A stretch of DNA of 64,000 nt, from assembly GCF_000442275.2 (NCBI RefSeq), contig NZ_KE557314.1:527085-591084 (forward strand). The letters run 5' to 3'. The notes beneath the pieces were generated by a model that was given only the letters and a program-made list of their open reading frames with translations, made no database searches and was not told the origin of the DNA. The translations under genes and the position numbers were made by a program. Origin of the DNA: Litoreibacter arenae DSM 19593. GTDB lineage: Bacteria > Pseudomonadota > Alphaproteobacteria > Rhodobacterales > Rhodobacteraceae. Shown here one piece after another: positions 32,645 to 41,578 of this stretch. How positions within the stretch are numbered: position 1 is the stretch's first letter; every line of letters starts with the position of its first letter.

Positions 32645-33265
32645 TTAGCTCGACGCCGTGGCGTAACATGCCACGGTTTCAGCGATTTCTTCGGGCGTGG
32701 TTTCACGGCGGAAGAACTCGGCAAAACCGACCTCTGGCAATACCAAGTAGGTGAAGGTCGAGTGGTCCACGAGATAGTATTCCGGATCACCCGGCTGCTT
32801 CTGGTAGTAGGTCTTGTAGGCCTGCGACGCGGCTTTGACTTGCTCGGGCGTCCCGGTCAGGCCGATCATCCTGGGGTGCATGACGTCGGTATACTCGGCC
32901 ATCACCTCCGGCGTGTCCCGCTCCGGGTCAATGGAGATGAACAGCGCCGACGCATCCACACCGCGTTCCTCCAGCAGATCCAGCGCTTCCGCGTTGCGGG
33001 CGGCGTCCAGCGGGCAGACATCGGGGCAGAACGTGTAGCCGAAATAAACCAGCGTGGGCTTGGTGATGACGTCGGCGTTGGTCACCGTCTCGCCGGTTTC
33101 GCTGACCAGCTCGAACGCGCCGCCAATGTCACCACCTGCCACGGCAGAGGAACGGCAAGACGCGAACTGGTCCTCGCCGCCACGGTTCATCACCACGAAC
33201 GCAGCGGTTCCAGCCAACATTGCCACGACCAGACCGATCGCCGTTGTTGCATATATCTTGTTCAT
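32645..33265 (-). CDS. senC: SCO1/SenC/PrrC copper-binding thioredoxin-like protein
   Basis: SenC/PrrC proteins bind copper, assist cytochrome oxidase assembly, and influence RegB signalling in Rhodobacter. The 206-residue protein has an N-terminal membrane anchor (about 8-26), the copper ligands Cys80 and Cys84 in TFCPDVCP, and His168 in VDHSTF, all in the periplasmic thioredoxin fold. It is divergent from regB with a 97-nt gap and precedes regA, the standard reg/prr arrangement. Confidence 0.95.
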   Translation of the reverse strand: MNKIYATTAIGLVVAMLAGTAAFVVMNRGGEDQFASCRSSAVAGGDIGGAFELVSETGETVTNADVITKPTLVYFGYTFCPDVCPLDAARNAEALDLLEERGVDASALFISIDPERDTPEVMAEYTDVMHPRMIGLTGTPEQVKAASQAYKTYYQKQPGDPEYYLVDHSTFTYLVLPEVGFAEFFRRETTPEEIAETVACYATASS

Positions 33266-33362
33266 TCCGCTGCTCCGCCTTCAATTCCAACGCCTCAGTT
33301 GATCCTACATCGCGCCGCCTGTATCAATCGGCCATTATGACGCTGCCGCTCACATCTACGCG

Positions 33363-34751
33363 ATGGTAAACGCCACGCTTGGCTTGCTGCCAAATGACGC
33401 CCAAGGCGGTGTTGTCCGGCTGCGCACGCTGATAATTCTGCGATGGTTTGCGGTCACGGGGCAGATCGCGGCGCTGTTGGTGGCGCGCTTCTATCTGGAT
33501 TTGCAGATTGATCTGGGCCTGTGTTTTCTCGCTATCGGCGCGTCGGTCATTACCAATCTGGTGGCGATCTTCGTATACCCCGAAAACCACCGACTGCCCG
33601 AGCGCGAGGTGTTCATCACCCTGCTGTTCGACCTGACGCAGCTGGCCTTTCTGCTGTATCTAACCGGCGGGCTGAACAACCCGTTCGCGCTGCTGGTGTT
33701 GGCGCCGGTGACCGTTTCAGCCATGACCATGCGGGTAAAATCGACCCTGTTTCTGGGCGGGCTTGCGGTGTTGTTCGTGACCCTGCTGGGCTTCTTCTAC
33801 GTGCCATTGCGCACTGATCTGGGGTTCGTCTTGCGTATGCCTCAGCTGTTCGTTGTCGGGTTCTGGGTCGCCATGGTGATCGGCATCGCGTTTCTGGGCA
33901 TCTACGCATCGCGGGTCACCGCCGAGACGACCTCCATGAGCCGCGCGTTGCTGGCCACGCAGATGGCCTTGTCGCGGGAACAGAAACTGACCGACCTGGG
34001 CGGTGTGATCGCCGCCGCCGCGCATGAGCTTGGCACCCCGCTTGCCACAATCAAGCTGGTCAGCGCGGAGCTTCTGGACGAGCTGGAGGACCCGCAACTG
34101 CGCGAGGACGCCGCGCTGATCCGCGATCAGGCGGACCGGTGCCGCGATATCCTGCATTCCATGGGCCGCGCCGGAAAGGACGACCTGCATTTGCGCACCG
34201 CGCCTCTCAGCTCGGTTCTGCGCGACGCGGCGGAGCCACACGCCAATCGCGGCAAGGCGGTGACTTTCAGGTTTGGAACTGACGGCGGCACGACGGAAAA
34301 GACGCCGCATATCTACCGCCGCCCAGAGGTTATCCACGGCATCCGCAACCTCGTGCAAAACGCGGTGGATTTCGCCGCATCGCAAGTTTGGGTCGAGGCC
34401 AAGTGGTCCGGCGACACCGTTACCGTGCGGGTGCTGGATGACGGCCCCGGCTACCCGACCGACCTGTTGGGACGCATCGGTGACCCGTTCATCAAGCGTG
34501 GCGGCAGGCGTGAGAAGGACGCCTCGCGCCCGGAATACGAGGGCATGGGGCTGGGCCTGTTCATCGCCAAGACGCTGCTTGAACGCTCCGGTGCGCAGGT
34601 GAATTTCGCCAATGGCACGGACCGGCTGCGGGGGGCGTCAACGCCGCGCTACGGTGCGATTGCCGAAGTAATCTGGCCCGCCGACACGCTGGTAGAGCGG
34701 CGCGATGGTGCATCGCGGCCGCTTGGCGAGAACAAACCCATCGAGATTTAA
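33363..34751 (+). CDS. regB: Redox sensor histidine kinase RegB/PrrB
   Basis: RegB senses the ubiquinone pool and the redox state of a cysteine, and phosphorylates RegA. The 462-residue protein has six hydrophobic segments in the first 190 residues, with the quinone-linked GGLNNPF (102-108). The H-box HELGTPLA follows with His221, then the redox Cys260 in DQADRCRDIL and the ATPase motifs NLVQNAVDFA and GMGLGLFIAKTLLE. All hallmark residues are kept, so the sensor should be functional. Confidence 0.95.
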   Translation: MVNATLGLLPNDAQGGVVRLRTLIILRWFAVTGQIAALLVARFYLDLQIDLGLCFLAIGASVITNLVAIFVYPENHRLPEREVFITLLFDLTQLAFLLYLTGGLNNPFALLVLAPVTVSAMTMRVKSTLFLGGLAVLFVTLLGFFYVPLRTDLGFVLRMPQLFVVGFWVAMVIGIAFLGIYASRVTAETTSMSRALLATQMALSREQKLTDLGGVIAAAAHELGTPLATIKLVSAELLDELEDPQLREDAALIRDQADRCRDILHSMGRAGKDDLHLRTAPLSSVLRDAAEPHANRGKAVTFRFGTDGGTTEKTPHIYRRPEVIHGIRNLVQNAVDFAASQVWVEAKWSGDTVTVRVLDDGPGYPTDLLGRIGDPFIKRGGRREKDASRPEYEGMGLGLFIAKTLLERSGAQVNFANGTDRLRGASTPRYGAIAEVIWPADTLVERRDGASRPLGENKPIEI

Positions 34752-34817
34752 TCTACCCTTAACGAATAGCGAGTCAGTTTCACCGGTGAACCGATGTCAG
34801 CATCGAAGGTGACACTA

Positions 34818-36386
34818 ATGACAGACCTACTGCTTCAACTGGCCGCGTCGGCGGCCCTTGGCATCGTGATTGGTGCAGCAGCGCTTCATATCTGGACAAG
34901 GCGGCGGCGACCAAACGGTCTTAGTGCGCAGCCGCAACTGGAATTCCGTTTCGAGAACCGCGAACTGGTCGGCGCCTGCGCCCGTGCCCGGCGGGCATTG
35001 AGCCTCGAAGACCTTGACGAGGACGTGTATCACCAACTGACCGACCGTCTGTCGCAAATTTTCCCTGACCTGCAAAAGCGCCTGTCGGACACGTTGAACC
35101 ACAGCGACAGCTTCACGCTGAGCGAGGCGACCCAGAACGGCCCCGCGATGCTGGAGGCGACATATGAAGGTGCGGTGCTGCACCTGCGTCTTGCGGGTAT
35201 TGACGCGCCCTTGTCGAAAAAGGTTTTGCTGGACAGCGATCAGGTCTCCGCCGCCGCCGCCGAGCTTGCCGTCATGCGGGCAACGGTCGAGGCCGCGCCT
35301 TACCTGTCATGGCGCGAGACGGCGGATGGCACGGTGGATTGGGCGAACAAGGCCTATCTGGCCGCGCTGTCGAAGGCGGACATTGCACAAAACGCCAGCA
35401 CCTGGCCTCCCGCGCGGCTGTTTCACGGCGGACCTGTCAGCACCAGTGGCGACGCGGCAAGGTCGAAGCGTTCGGTGCTTGCGATGAAATCCGGCGGGCA
35501 GACGACATATGAAGTGACGCGCTTTGGCAGCGGCAGCGGCACGCTGAACTTTGCTCTGGACGTAGGCGCAACGGTGGCGGCTGAGGAATCTTTGCGCAGC
35601 TTCATGCAGACCCTGACCCAGACCTTCGCGTCCCTGCCCATCGGGCTGGCGATCTTCGACCGCTCCCGCGCATTGGTCATGTTCAACCCCGCGCTGATGG
35701 AGTTGACCAATCTGCCGCCGGAATGGCTCAGCGCCCGCCCGACCTTGTATGACTTCATCAACCAGATGCGCGAAAACCGCATGCTGCCGGAACGTCGGGA
35801 CTTCGCCGACTGGCGCAAGAAGATCACGGCGCTGGAAAAATCCGCGGCCGACGGCACCTATTGCGAAACATGGAACCTGCCCACCGGCCAGATTTACCGC
35901 GTGACGGGCCGGCCCCACCCTGAAGGCGCGGTGGCGTTCCTGCTCGAAGACATCACGGCAGAGATCACGTTGACTCGCAAGTTCCGTCGCGAATTGTCGA
36001 TGAACCAGACACTTATGGACCACCTGCCGGAGGCGCTGGCGGTGTTCGGCGATGACGGTGTTATCACCATGACCAACGCGGCCTATGACGAGCTCTGGGG
36101 CACCGATCCGGAAGACCCGATCAGCCATTTGACCATCACTGACGCGACGCGACTTTGGCAGTCGCAAAGCAGCCCCAGCCCGATCTGGGGCGACGCGCGG
36201 GATTTTGTCATCCAGCGCGGCGACCGCTCGGAATGGAGCGACACGGCAACGCTCAGCAACGGTCGTGTGTTGACTTGCCGCTTCCAACCTCTGGGCGGCG
36301 GGGCGACCTTGGTAGGATTCACTGCATCCCATCCCAACGCAGCACCGCCGCCACAACCGGCTCTGCTAACGGCAGTTTCCTCCTGA
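34818..36386 (+). CDS. Membrane-anchored PAS domain protein without a kinase domain (DivL-like)
   Basis: The 522-residue protein has one N-terminal membrane helix (about 4-25), a PAS-like region around 150-250, a PAS_7-type domain (LPIGLAIFDRSRALVMFNPAL) and a third PAS near the C-terminus (LPEALAVFGDDGVITMTNAAY). It stops there: no DHp helix, H-box or HATPase is present. The ATG at 34818 has GAAGGTGA before it. Its place in front of tsaE-amgK-murU-addB-addA-trxA resembles that of DivL-type kinases in other alphaproteobacteria, so it may be a shortened relative; this synteny is from memory. Confidence 0.8.
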   Translation: MTDLLLQLAASAALGIVIGAAALHIWTRRRRPNGLSAQPQLEFRFENRELVGACARARRALSLEDLDEDVYHQLTDRLSQIFPDLQKRLSDTLNHSDSFTLSEATQNGPAMLEATYEGAVLHLRLAGIDAPLSKKVLLDSDQVSAAAAELAVMRATVEAAPYLSWRETADGTVDWANKAYLAALSKADIAQNASTWPPARLFHGGPVSTSGDAARSKRSVLAMKSGGQTTYEVTRFGSGSGTLNFALDVGATVAAEESLRSFMQTLTQTFASLPIGLAIFDRSRALVMFNPALMELTNLPPEWLSARPTLYDFINQMRENRMLPERRDFADWRKKITALEKSAADGTYCETWNLPTGQIYRVTGRPHPEGAVAFLLEDITAEITLTRKFRRELSMNQTLMDHLPEALAVFGDDGVITMTNAAYDELWGTDPEDPISHLTITDATRLWQSQSSPSPIWGDARDFVIQRGDRSEWSDTATLSNGRVLTCRFQPLGGGATLVGFTASHPNAAPPPQPALLTAVSS

Positions 36387-36429
36387 TCAGCGCTTGAAGG
36401 CAGACCCAGTTGGCGTAAGACTGCGCCAT

Positions 36430-36960
36430 ATGACGTCACCCGCCCCAGCCCCCAACGAAGCGTCCGCCGAACAGTCCGAGCTGACCGTGCAGCTGCGCGA
36501 CACCGATGATACCAGCACAATGGCACGGGCCTTCGCCGATCTGGCGATGCCCGGTCTCTGCATCCTGCTGGAAGGCCCGGTTGGCGCAGGCAAAAGCTTT
36601 TTCGCCCGGTCGGTGATCCAGAATTTGATGGCCCGACACGGCGGCGTGGAAGACGTGCCGTCGCCGACATTCACCTTGGTGCAGACCTATGATCTGGGTC
36701 CGCTGGAGGTCTGGCACGCCGATCTCTACCGCCTGACAAACCCTGACGAGTTGATCGAGCTGGGTCTGGATCAGGCATTCGAGACTGCGCTGTGCCTGAT
36801 TGAATGGCCGGACCGGCTCGGCGGCCTGCACCCGAAGGGTGCGGTGACGCTGAACCTGACGCCTGATCCCCAGAACCCGGACCGACGTTCCGCGCGCATC
36901 AGCGGTCCTGAAACACTGGTCGCGCGCTTGCGCCGCGCGACGGAGAGCCTTTCCAGATGA
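36430..36960 (+). CDS. tsaE: tRNA threonylcarbamoyladenosine biosynthesis ATPase TsaE
   Basis: TsaE is the ATPase that regenerates the TsaBD complex in t6A synthesis. The 176-residue protein has the P-loop EGPVGAGKSFFAR, the PSPTFTLVQTYD segment, the HADLYRL motif and the IEWPDRLG Trp motif. The ATG at 36430 is taken as start; a TTG at 36394 would add 12 residues. It overlaps the amgK start by 4 nt. Confidence 0.94.
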   Translation: MTSPAPAPNEASAEQSELTVQLRDTDDTSTMARAFADLAMPGLCILLEGPVGAGKSFFARSVIQNLMARHGGVEDVPSPTFTLVQTYDLGPLEVWHADLYRLTNPDELIELGLDQAFETALCLIEWPDRLGGLHPKGAVTLNLTPDPQNPDRRSARISGPETLVARLRRATESLSR

Positions 36961-37973
36961 CCAACGAGCGGCACGAATTGGCGCAGGGTTTTCTTGCGTC
37001 GACCGACTGGCACGGCGCGGAGCAGACGCCCCTCGCGGGCGATGCCTCGAACCGCAAGTATGACCGCGTGCATAAGGACGGCTTGCCGCCCGCCGTGCTG
37101 ATGGACGCGCCGCCGGAAAAGGGCGAGGACGTCCGCCCCTTCACTGCCATCGCGCGGCATCTGACCGACCTGGGCCTCAGCGCGCCGATGATCTATGCCG
37201 AAGACGTGGCGCATGGCTTCCTGCTGATCGAAGACCTTGGCGACGACCTGTTCGCCCGCGTTCTGGAACGCCAGCCTGCGCTGGAAGCGCAACTTTACCA
37301 AGCCGCCATCGACGCGCTGATCGTGGCGCAGAACGCCCCGCCACCTGCGCTTGCTCCGTATGATCTGGAGGCCATGGCAACCACCGCCATGCTGCTGACC
37401 GACTGGTATTTGCCGAACGCGACGGGCGCCGCGAAGCCGGACGCCTTGCGCAAGAACTATGACACGCTGGTGCGAGACATGCTGGCGCGTCTGATGACGG
37501 GCCAGCCGGTGCTGGTGCAACGCGACTACCACGCCGAAAACCTGTTGTGGCTACCCAAACGTGACGGGGCTGCCCGTGTCGGCCTGCTGGACTTCCAGGA
37601 CGCGATGCTGGGACATCCCGCCTATGATCTGGCCTCGCTGCTGAAAGACGCGCGGCGCGATGTGGCGGCGGATGTGCAGCGCGACATGCTGGCCTACTAC
37701 GTTGGCCAGACCGGCGTGGATGCGGACGATTTTGCCGCCGCCTATGCGGCGTGCTCGGCGCAGCGCAACTTGCGGATCATGGGCGTGTTCGCGCGGCTTT
37801 GCGTGCGCGACGGCAAATCGGGCTACCCCGATCTGATGCCGCGTGTCTGGCGCAACCTTGTGGACGACCTCAGCCACCCCGCGCTGGCAGAATTGCAGGC
37901 GTTCATCGCCGCGCATATTCCGCCGCCCGACGCCAAGATCGTCGCCCGCATCAAGGCGGCACGGCATGGATGA
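36957..37973 (+). CDS. amgK: N-acetylmuramate/N-acetylglucosamine kinase AmgK (aminoglycoside phosphotransferase fold)
   Basis: The 338-residue protein has the phosphotransferase (APH) fold: the catalytic loop RDYHAENLLWLP, then the metal-binding LLDFQDA and GHPAYDLASL. Directly behind it lies murU. In Pseudomonas and Caulobacter the pair forms the anomeric recycling route that turns N-acetylmuramic acid into UDP-MurNAc and gives fosfomycin tolerance. The role is thus assigned largely by the pair. It overlaps murU by 8 nt. Confidence 0.88.
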   Translation: MTNERHELAQGFLASTDWHGAEQTPLAGDASNRKYDRVHKDGLPPAVLMDAPPEKGEDVRPFTAIARHLTDLGLSAPMIYAEDVAHGFLLIEDLGDDLFARVLERQPALEAQLYQAAIDALIVAQNAPPPALAPYDLEAMATTAMLLTDWYLPNATGAAKPDALRKNYDTLVRDMLARLMTGQPVLVQRDYHAENLLWLPKRDGAARVGLLDFQDAMLGHPAYDLASLLKDARRDVAADVQRDMLAYYVGQTGVDADDFAAAYAACSAQRNLRIMGVFARLCVRDGKSGYPDLMPRVWRNLVDDLSHPALAELQAFIAAHIPPPDAKIVARIKAARHG

Positions 37974-38655
37974 GCCGACCTCCGCCATGGTATTCGCCGC
38001 GGGCTTTGGCACACGAATGGGAGCGTTAACCAAGGACCGCCCCAAGCCGCTGATCGAAGTCGCGGGCCGCGCTTTGCTGGATCACGCGTTGGAGCAGACC
38101 CACGCGGCAGGCCTCCGTGCGGTGGTAAACGCGCATTACAAGGCGGAGATGGTTGCGGACCATGTGGGCGACCGCGCGGAGGTGGTGGTCGAGCAACCGG
38201 ACATCCTCGACACGGGCGGCGGGTTGAAAGCGGCATTGCCGCGATTGGGTCAGGGGCCGGTGTTTACCTTGAACTCGGACGCCGTGTGGGCAGGCCCGAA
38301 CCCGTTGGAGTGCCTGCGAGCGGTGTGGCGACCAGAGCGGATGGGCGCGTTGCTGCTGCTCGTACCCTTGGAACGCACGGTCGGCTACACGCGGGCGGGC
38401 AACTTTGCCGCCGGTGCGGGCGGACGGCTGACGCGTGATGCGGGCGGCATGGTCTACACGGGTGCGCAGGTGCTGCACACGGACGGGCTGGCCAGGGTCG
38501 ATTCCGAGAGTTTCTCGCTGAATATTCTCTGGGACCAGATGCTGGCCGAAGGCGTGCTGTTCGGCGTCGAATACCCCGGCTACTGGGCCGATGTCGGCAC
38601 ACCGGAGGGCATCGGATTGGCCGAGAACATGCTGGAGCGGCACACAAATGTTTGA
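37966..38655 (+). CDS. murU: N-acetylmuramate-1-phosphate uridylyltransferase MurU
   Basis: MurU makes UDP-MurNAc from MurNAc-1-phosphate and UTP in cell-wall recycling. The 229-residue nucleotidyltransferase has the loop AAGFGTRM, the KDRPKPL motif, LDTGGGLKAAL, NSDAVW and the terminal WADVGTPE. Length is typical of MurU rather than the longer glucose-1-phosphate enzymes. It starts inside amgK and overlaps addB by 8 nt, supporting one transcript. Confidence 0.9.
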   Translation: MDEPTSAMVFAAGFGTRMGALTKDRPKPLIEVAGRALLDHALEQTHAAGLRAVVNAHYKAEMVADHVGDRAEVVVEQPDILDTGGGLKAALPRLGQGPVFTLNSDAVWAGPNPLECLRAVWRPERMGALLLLVPLERTVGYTRAGNFAAGAGGRLTRDAGGMVYTGAQVLHTDGLARVDSESFSLNILWDQMLAEGVLFGVEYPGYWADVGTPEGIGLAENMLERHTNV

Positions 38656-41578
38656 TCCCACAGACCACCCTCGCGTCTTTGCGCTGCCGCCGGGTGTCGA
38701 CTTCCCCGCCGCTTTGGTCAAAGGCCTGCGCGACCGCATGGCGGGGGCCGCGCCCCATGACATGGCGCAGGTGGAATTGCTGGTGAACACCGCCCGAATG
38801 CAGCGCCGCATCCGCGAGTTGTTTGCGCAGAGTGGCGCGAGTTTCCTGCCGAAGCTGCGGCTTATCACCGATCTGGGACGTGACGACATCGGCGACCTGC
38901 CCGACGCGGTGAACCCGCTGGCGCGGCGGCTGGAACTGGCCCAACTGGTGCGCGGGTTGATCGAAGCGGAGCCCGATGTGGCCTCCCGCGCTCATGTGTT
39001 CGATCTGGCCGACAGCCTTGCCGCGCTGATGGAAGAGTTGCAGGGCGAGGGCGTTCACCCCGACACACTGGCCGATCTGGATGTGGACCGGCATTCGGCA
39101 CATTGGGAGCGAAGCCGGAAATTCCTGAGTCTCGTGACCCAGTTTTTCGCCGCGGACGCACCTTTGAATGCGGAAGCCCGCCAGCGGGTTGTCGTCAGCC
39201 GGATGATTGCGCAGTGGCAGGACACGCCGCCGGAGCATCCGGTGATCATCGCGGGCTCCACCGGCTCGCGCGGCACCACGCGGCTGCTGATGGAGGCGGT
39301 GGCGAAGCTGCCTCAGGGTGCGTTGGTTTTGCCAGGATTCGACACTGATATGCCGGAAACCGCGTGGGATCAGCTCGACGACGCCATGACGAGCGAGGAC
39401 CATCCGCAATACCGCTTCCACGCCTTGTTGCGCGCGCTGGACCTGCCTGCGAAGGACGTGCCGCTTTGGGATGACACGCCCCCCGCGCAGCCTGATCGCA
39501 ACGCGCTGGTGTCGCTGGCGCTGCGGCCTGCGCCGGTCACGGACGAGTGGCTTGTCGAGGGGCCAAAGCTGCGAAAGTTGGGCGTCGCTGCAAGTGACGT
39601 GACCCTGATCGAAGCCCCGACCCCGCGCCTTGAAGCTCTGGCAATTGCCCTGCGGCTGCGCAAGGCGGCGGAGGACGGGCAGAGCGCCGCACTGATCTCG
39701 CCAGACCGGATGCTGACGCGGCAGGTCACCGCCGCGCTGCAACGCTGGGGGATCGAGCCGGACGACAGCGCGGGCATCCCCTTGCCCCAGACACCAAGCG
39801 GCCGGATATTGCGGCAAACGGCGGAGCTGATGGGGCGCACGCTGCCTTCGGACAAGTTGCTGGCTTTGTTGAAGCACCCGCTGGTGGCGCGGAACGACCG
39901 TGGCGACCACCTGAAACACACCCGCGATATGGAACTGAAGCTGCTGCGCGGCGGCCCCCCGTTTCCGACCCGTCGAAACGTTTTGGATAGGGAGGCGAAG
40001 CGCAAGTCGGATGACGGCGTGCAGGCCTGGATCACGTGGCTATGGGATATTCTGGACGCTCTGGCGACTTGCGATACGGCCCCTTTGCCGGAACTTCTGG
40101 AGCAGCATATCACCCTGACCGAACGGCTCTGCGCGGGGCCGGATCAAGCCGGCGCAGGCACGCTTTGGGAAAAACCCACGGGCGAGGAAGCCACCAAAGC
40201 CGTCACCGCGTTGCGCGACGCGGCTGAGGCCGGGGGCGAGCTGGACTGCGCGGCCTATGGCGACCTGATCCATTTCGTGCTGAACCAGCACGAGGTCCGC
40301 GACCCGAAAGCGCCCCATCCCGGCATCATGATTTGGGGCACCTTGGAGGCGCGGGTGCAAGGCGCGGACATGGTCATTCTGGCGGGGCTGAATGACGGCA
40401 TCTGGCCGGAATTGCCCAGTCCTGACCCGTGGCTCAACCGCCAGATGCGCCGCGATGCTGGTTTGCTCTTGCCCGACCGTCGTATCGGGCTGTCGGCGCA
40501 TGACTTCCAGCAGGCGATCGCCGCGCCGGAGGTGTGGCTGACCCGCGCCAAGCGCGATGCGGAGGCGGAAACCGTGCCGTCGCGCTGGATCAACCGGCTG
40601 ACCAACTTGCTGGGCGGGCTGGATCAGGGCCGCGGCGCAAGGGATGCGATGCTGGACCGTGGGGCGAAGTGGCTGGAGTTGGCCGCAGCGCTGGACCATC
40701 CACGTATGGAAGTGCCGCCTGCGCAGCGTCCCTCCCCGATCCCGCCGCTGACCGCTCGCCCGAAGAAGCTGCCCGTGACGCAGATCGAGACCCTGATCCG
40801 CGACCCCTACGCCGTCTACGCCCGCTACGTGTTGCAGCTGAAACCGCTCGATCCGCTCCACGCCTCCGCCGACGCGCCGCTTCGCGGGCTGGCGCTGCAT
40901 GAGGTGCTGGACCGCTTTATCAAGGAAACGGCGACCCATCTGCCGGATGACGCGGTGCAAAAGCTGGTCGTTATGGCGGACGAGGTATTCGACGAAATGG
41001 TCCCGTGGCCCGCGACCCGCGCGATGTGGCAGGCCAAGCTCGCCCGCGTCGCGCCGTGGTTCGTCGACACCGAGCGCACCCGCCGCCAGTATGCCCGCCC
41101 GTTGCGGCAGGAGGACAAGGGCGGCGTGACGCTGGACCGGATGGATTTCACGCTGGAAGGCCGCGCCGACCGCATTGACGAGGCCAGCGACGGGGCGCTG
41201 TTTTTGTATGACTACAAGACCGGCAGCCTGCCCACGAAGCCACAGCGCGAACACTTCAACAAGCAGCTTCCACTGCTGGCCGCGATTGCGGATCGGGACG
41301 GATTTAAGGGTCTAACACGGCGCAAAGTGCTGGGAGCGGACTATATCGGGCTGGGCTCTGACCCCAAGCAAGAAGGCGAGCGGTTTGAGCATGGCGATCT
41401 GGACAAGGTGTGGGCGGAACTGGTCACGCTGATCAGCGCCTATATGGAGCCGGACAAGGGCTATTCCGCCCGCCGCGCGGTGTTCGAGACGCGGTGGGAG
41501 CAGAACTACGACCACCTCGCCCGCTTTGGCGAATGGGACGAAACCGACGACGCGGTTGCGCAGGAGGTGGGTCAATGA
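38648..41578 (+). CDS. addB: Double-strand break repair protein AddB (alphaproteobacterial type)
   Basis: AddB pairs with AddA to resect broken DNA ends and load RecA at Chi-like sites. The 976-residue protein ends with a PD-(D/E)xK nuclease domain (DRIDEASDGALFLYDYKTG). A helicase-like core lacking a working Walker A precedes it, and LNDGIWPELPSPDPWLNRQMR lies mid-way. The cysteines that hold an iron-sulfur cluster in Firmicutes AddB are absent at the matching segment (LIRDPYAVYARY). It overlaps addA by 4 nt. Confidence 0.92.
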   Translation: MFDPTDHPRVFALPPGVDFPAALVKGLRDRMAGAAPHDMAQVELLVNTARMQRRIRELFAQSGASFLPKLRLITDLGRDDIGDLPDAVNPLARRLELAQLVRGLIEAEPDVASRAHVFDLADSLAALMEELQGEGVHPDTLADLDVDRHSAHWERSRKFLSLVTQFFAADAPLNAEARQRVVVSRMIAQWQDTPPEHPVIIAGSTGSRGTTRLLMEAVAKLPQGALVLPGFDTDMPETAWDQLDDAMTSEDHPQYRFHALLRALDLPAKDVPLWDDTPPAQPDRNALVSLALRPAPVTDEWLVEGPKLRKLGVAASDVTLIEAPTPRLEALAIALRLRKAAEDGQSAALISPDRMLTRQVTAALQRWGIEPDDSAGIPLPQTPSGRILRQTAELMGRTLPSDKLLALLKHPLVARNDRGDHLKHTRDMELKLLRGGPPFPTRRNVLDREAKRKSDDGVQAWITWLWDILDALATCDTAPLPELLEQHITLTERLCAGPDQAGAGTLWEKPTGEEATKAVTALRDAAEAGGELDCAAYGDLIHFVLNQHEVRDPKAPHPGIMIWGTLEARVQGADMVILAGLNDGIWPELPSPDPWLNRQMRRDAGLLLPDRRIGLSAHDFQQAIAAPEVWLTRAKRDAEAETVPSRWINRLTNLLGGLDQGRGARDAMLDRGAKWLELAAALDHPRMEVPPAQRPSPIPPLTARPKKLPVTQIETLIRDPYAVYARYVLQLKPLDPLHASADAPLRGLALHEVLDRFIKETATHLPDDAVQKLVVMADEVFDEMVPWPATRAMWQAKLARVAPWFVDTERTRRQYARPLRQEDKGGVTLDRMDFTLEGRADRIDEASDGALFLYDYKTGSLPTKPQREHFNKQLPLLAAIADRDGFKGLTRRKVLGADYIGLGSDPKQEGERFEHGDLDKVWAELVTLISAYMEPDKGYSARRAVFETRWEQNYDHLARFGEWDETDDAVAQEVGQ

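Noticed and set aside
38264-39919. Long open frame on the minus strand across murU/addB (551 codons)
   Set aside because: It is antisense to well-supported murU and addB and has the low-complexity Arg/Gln/His-rich composition typical of shadow frames in GC-rich DNA.
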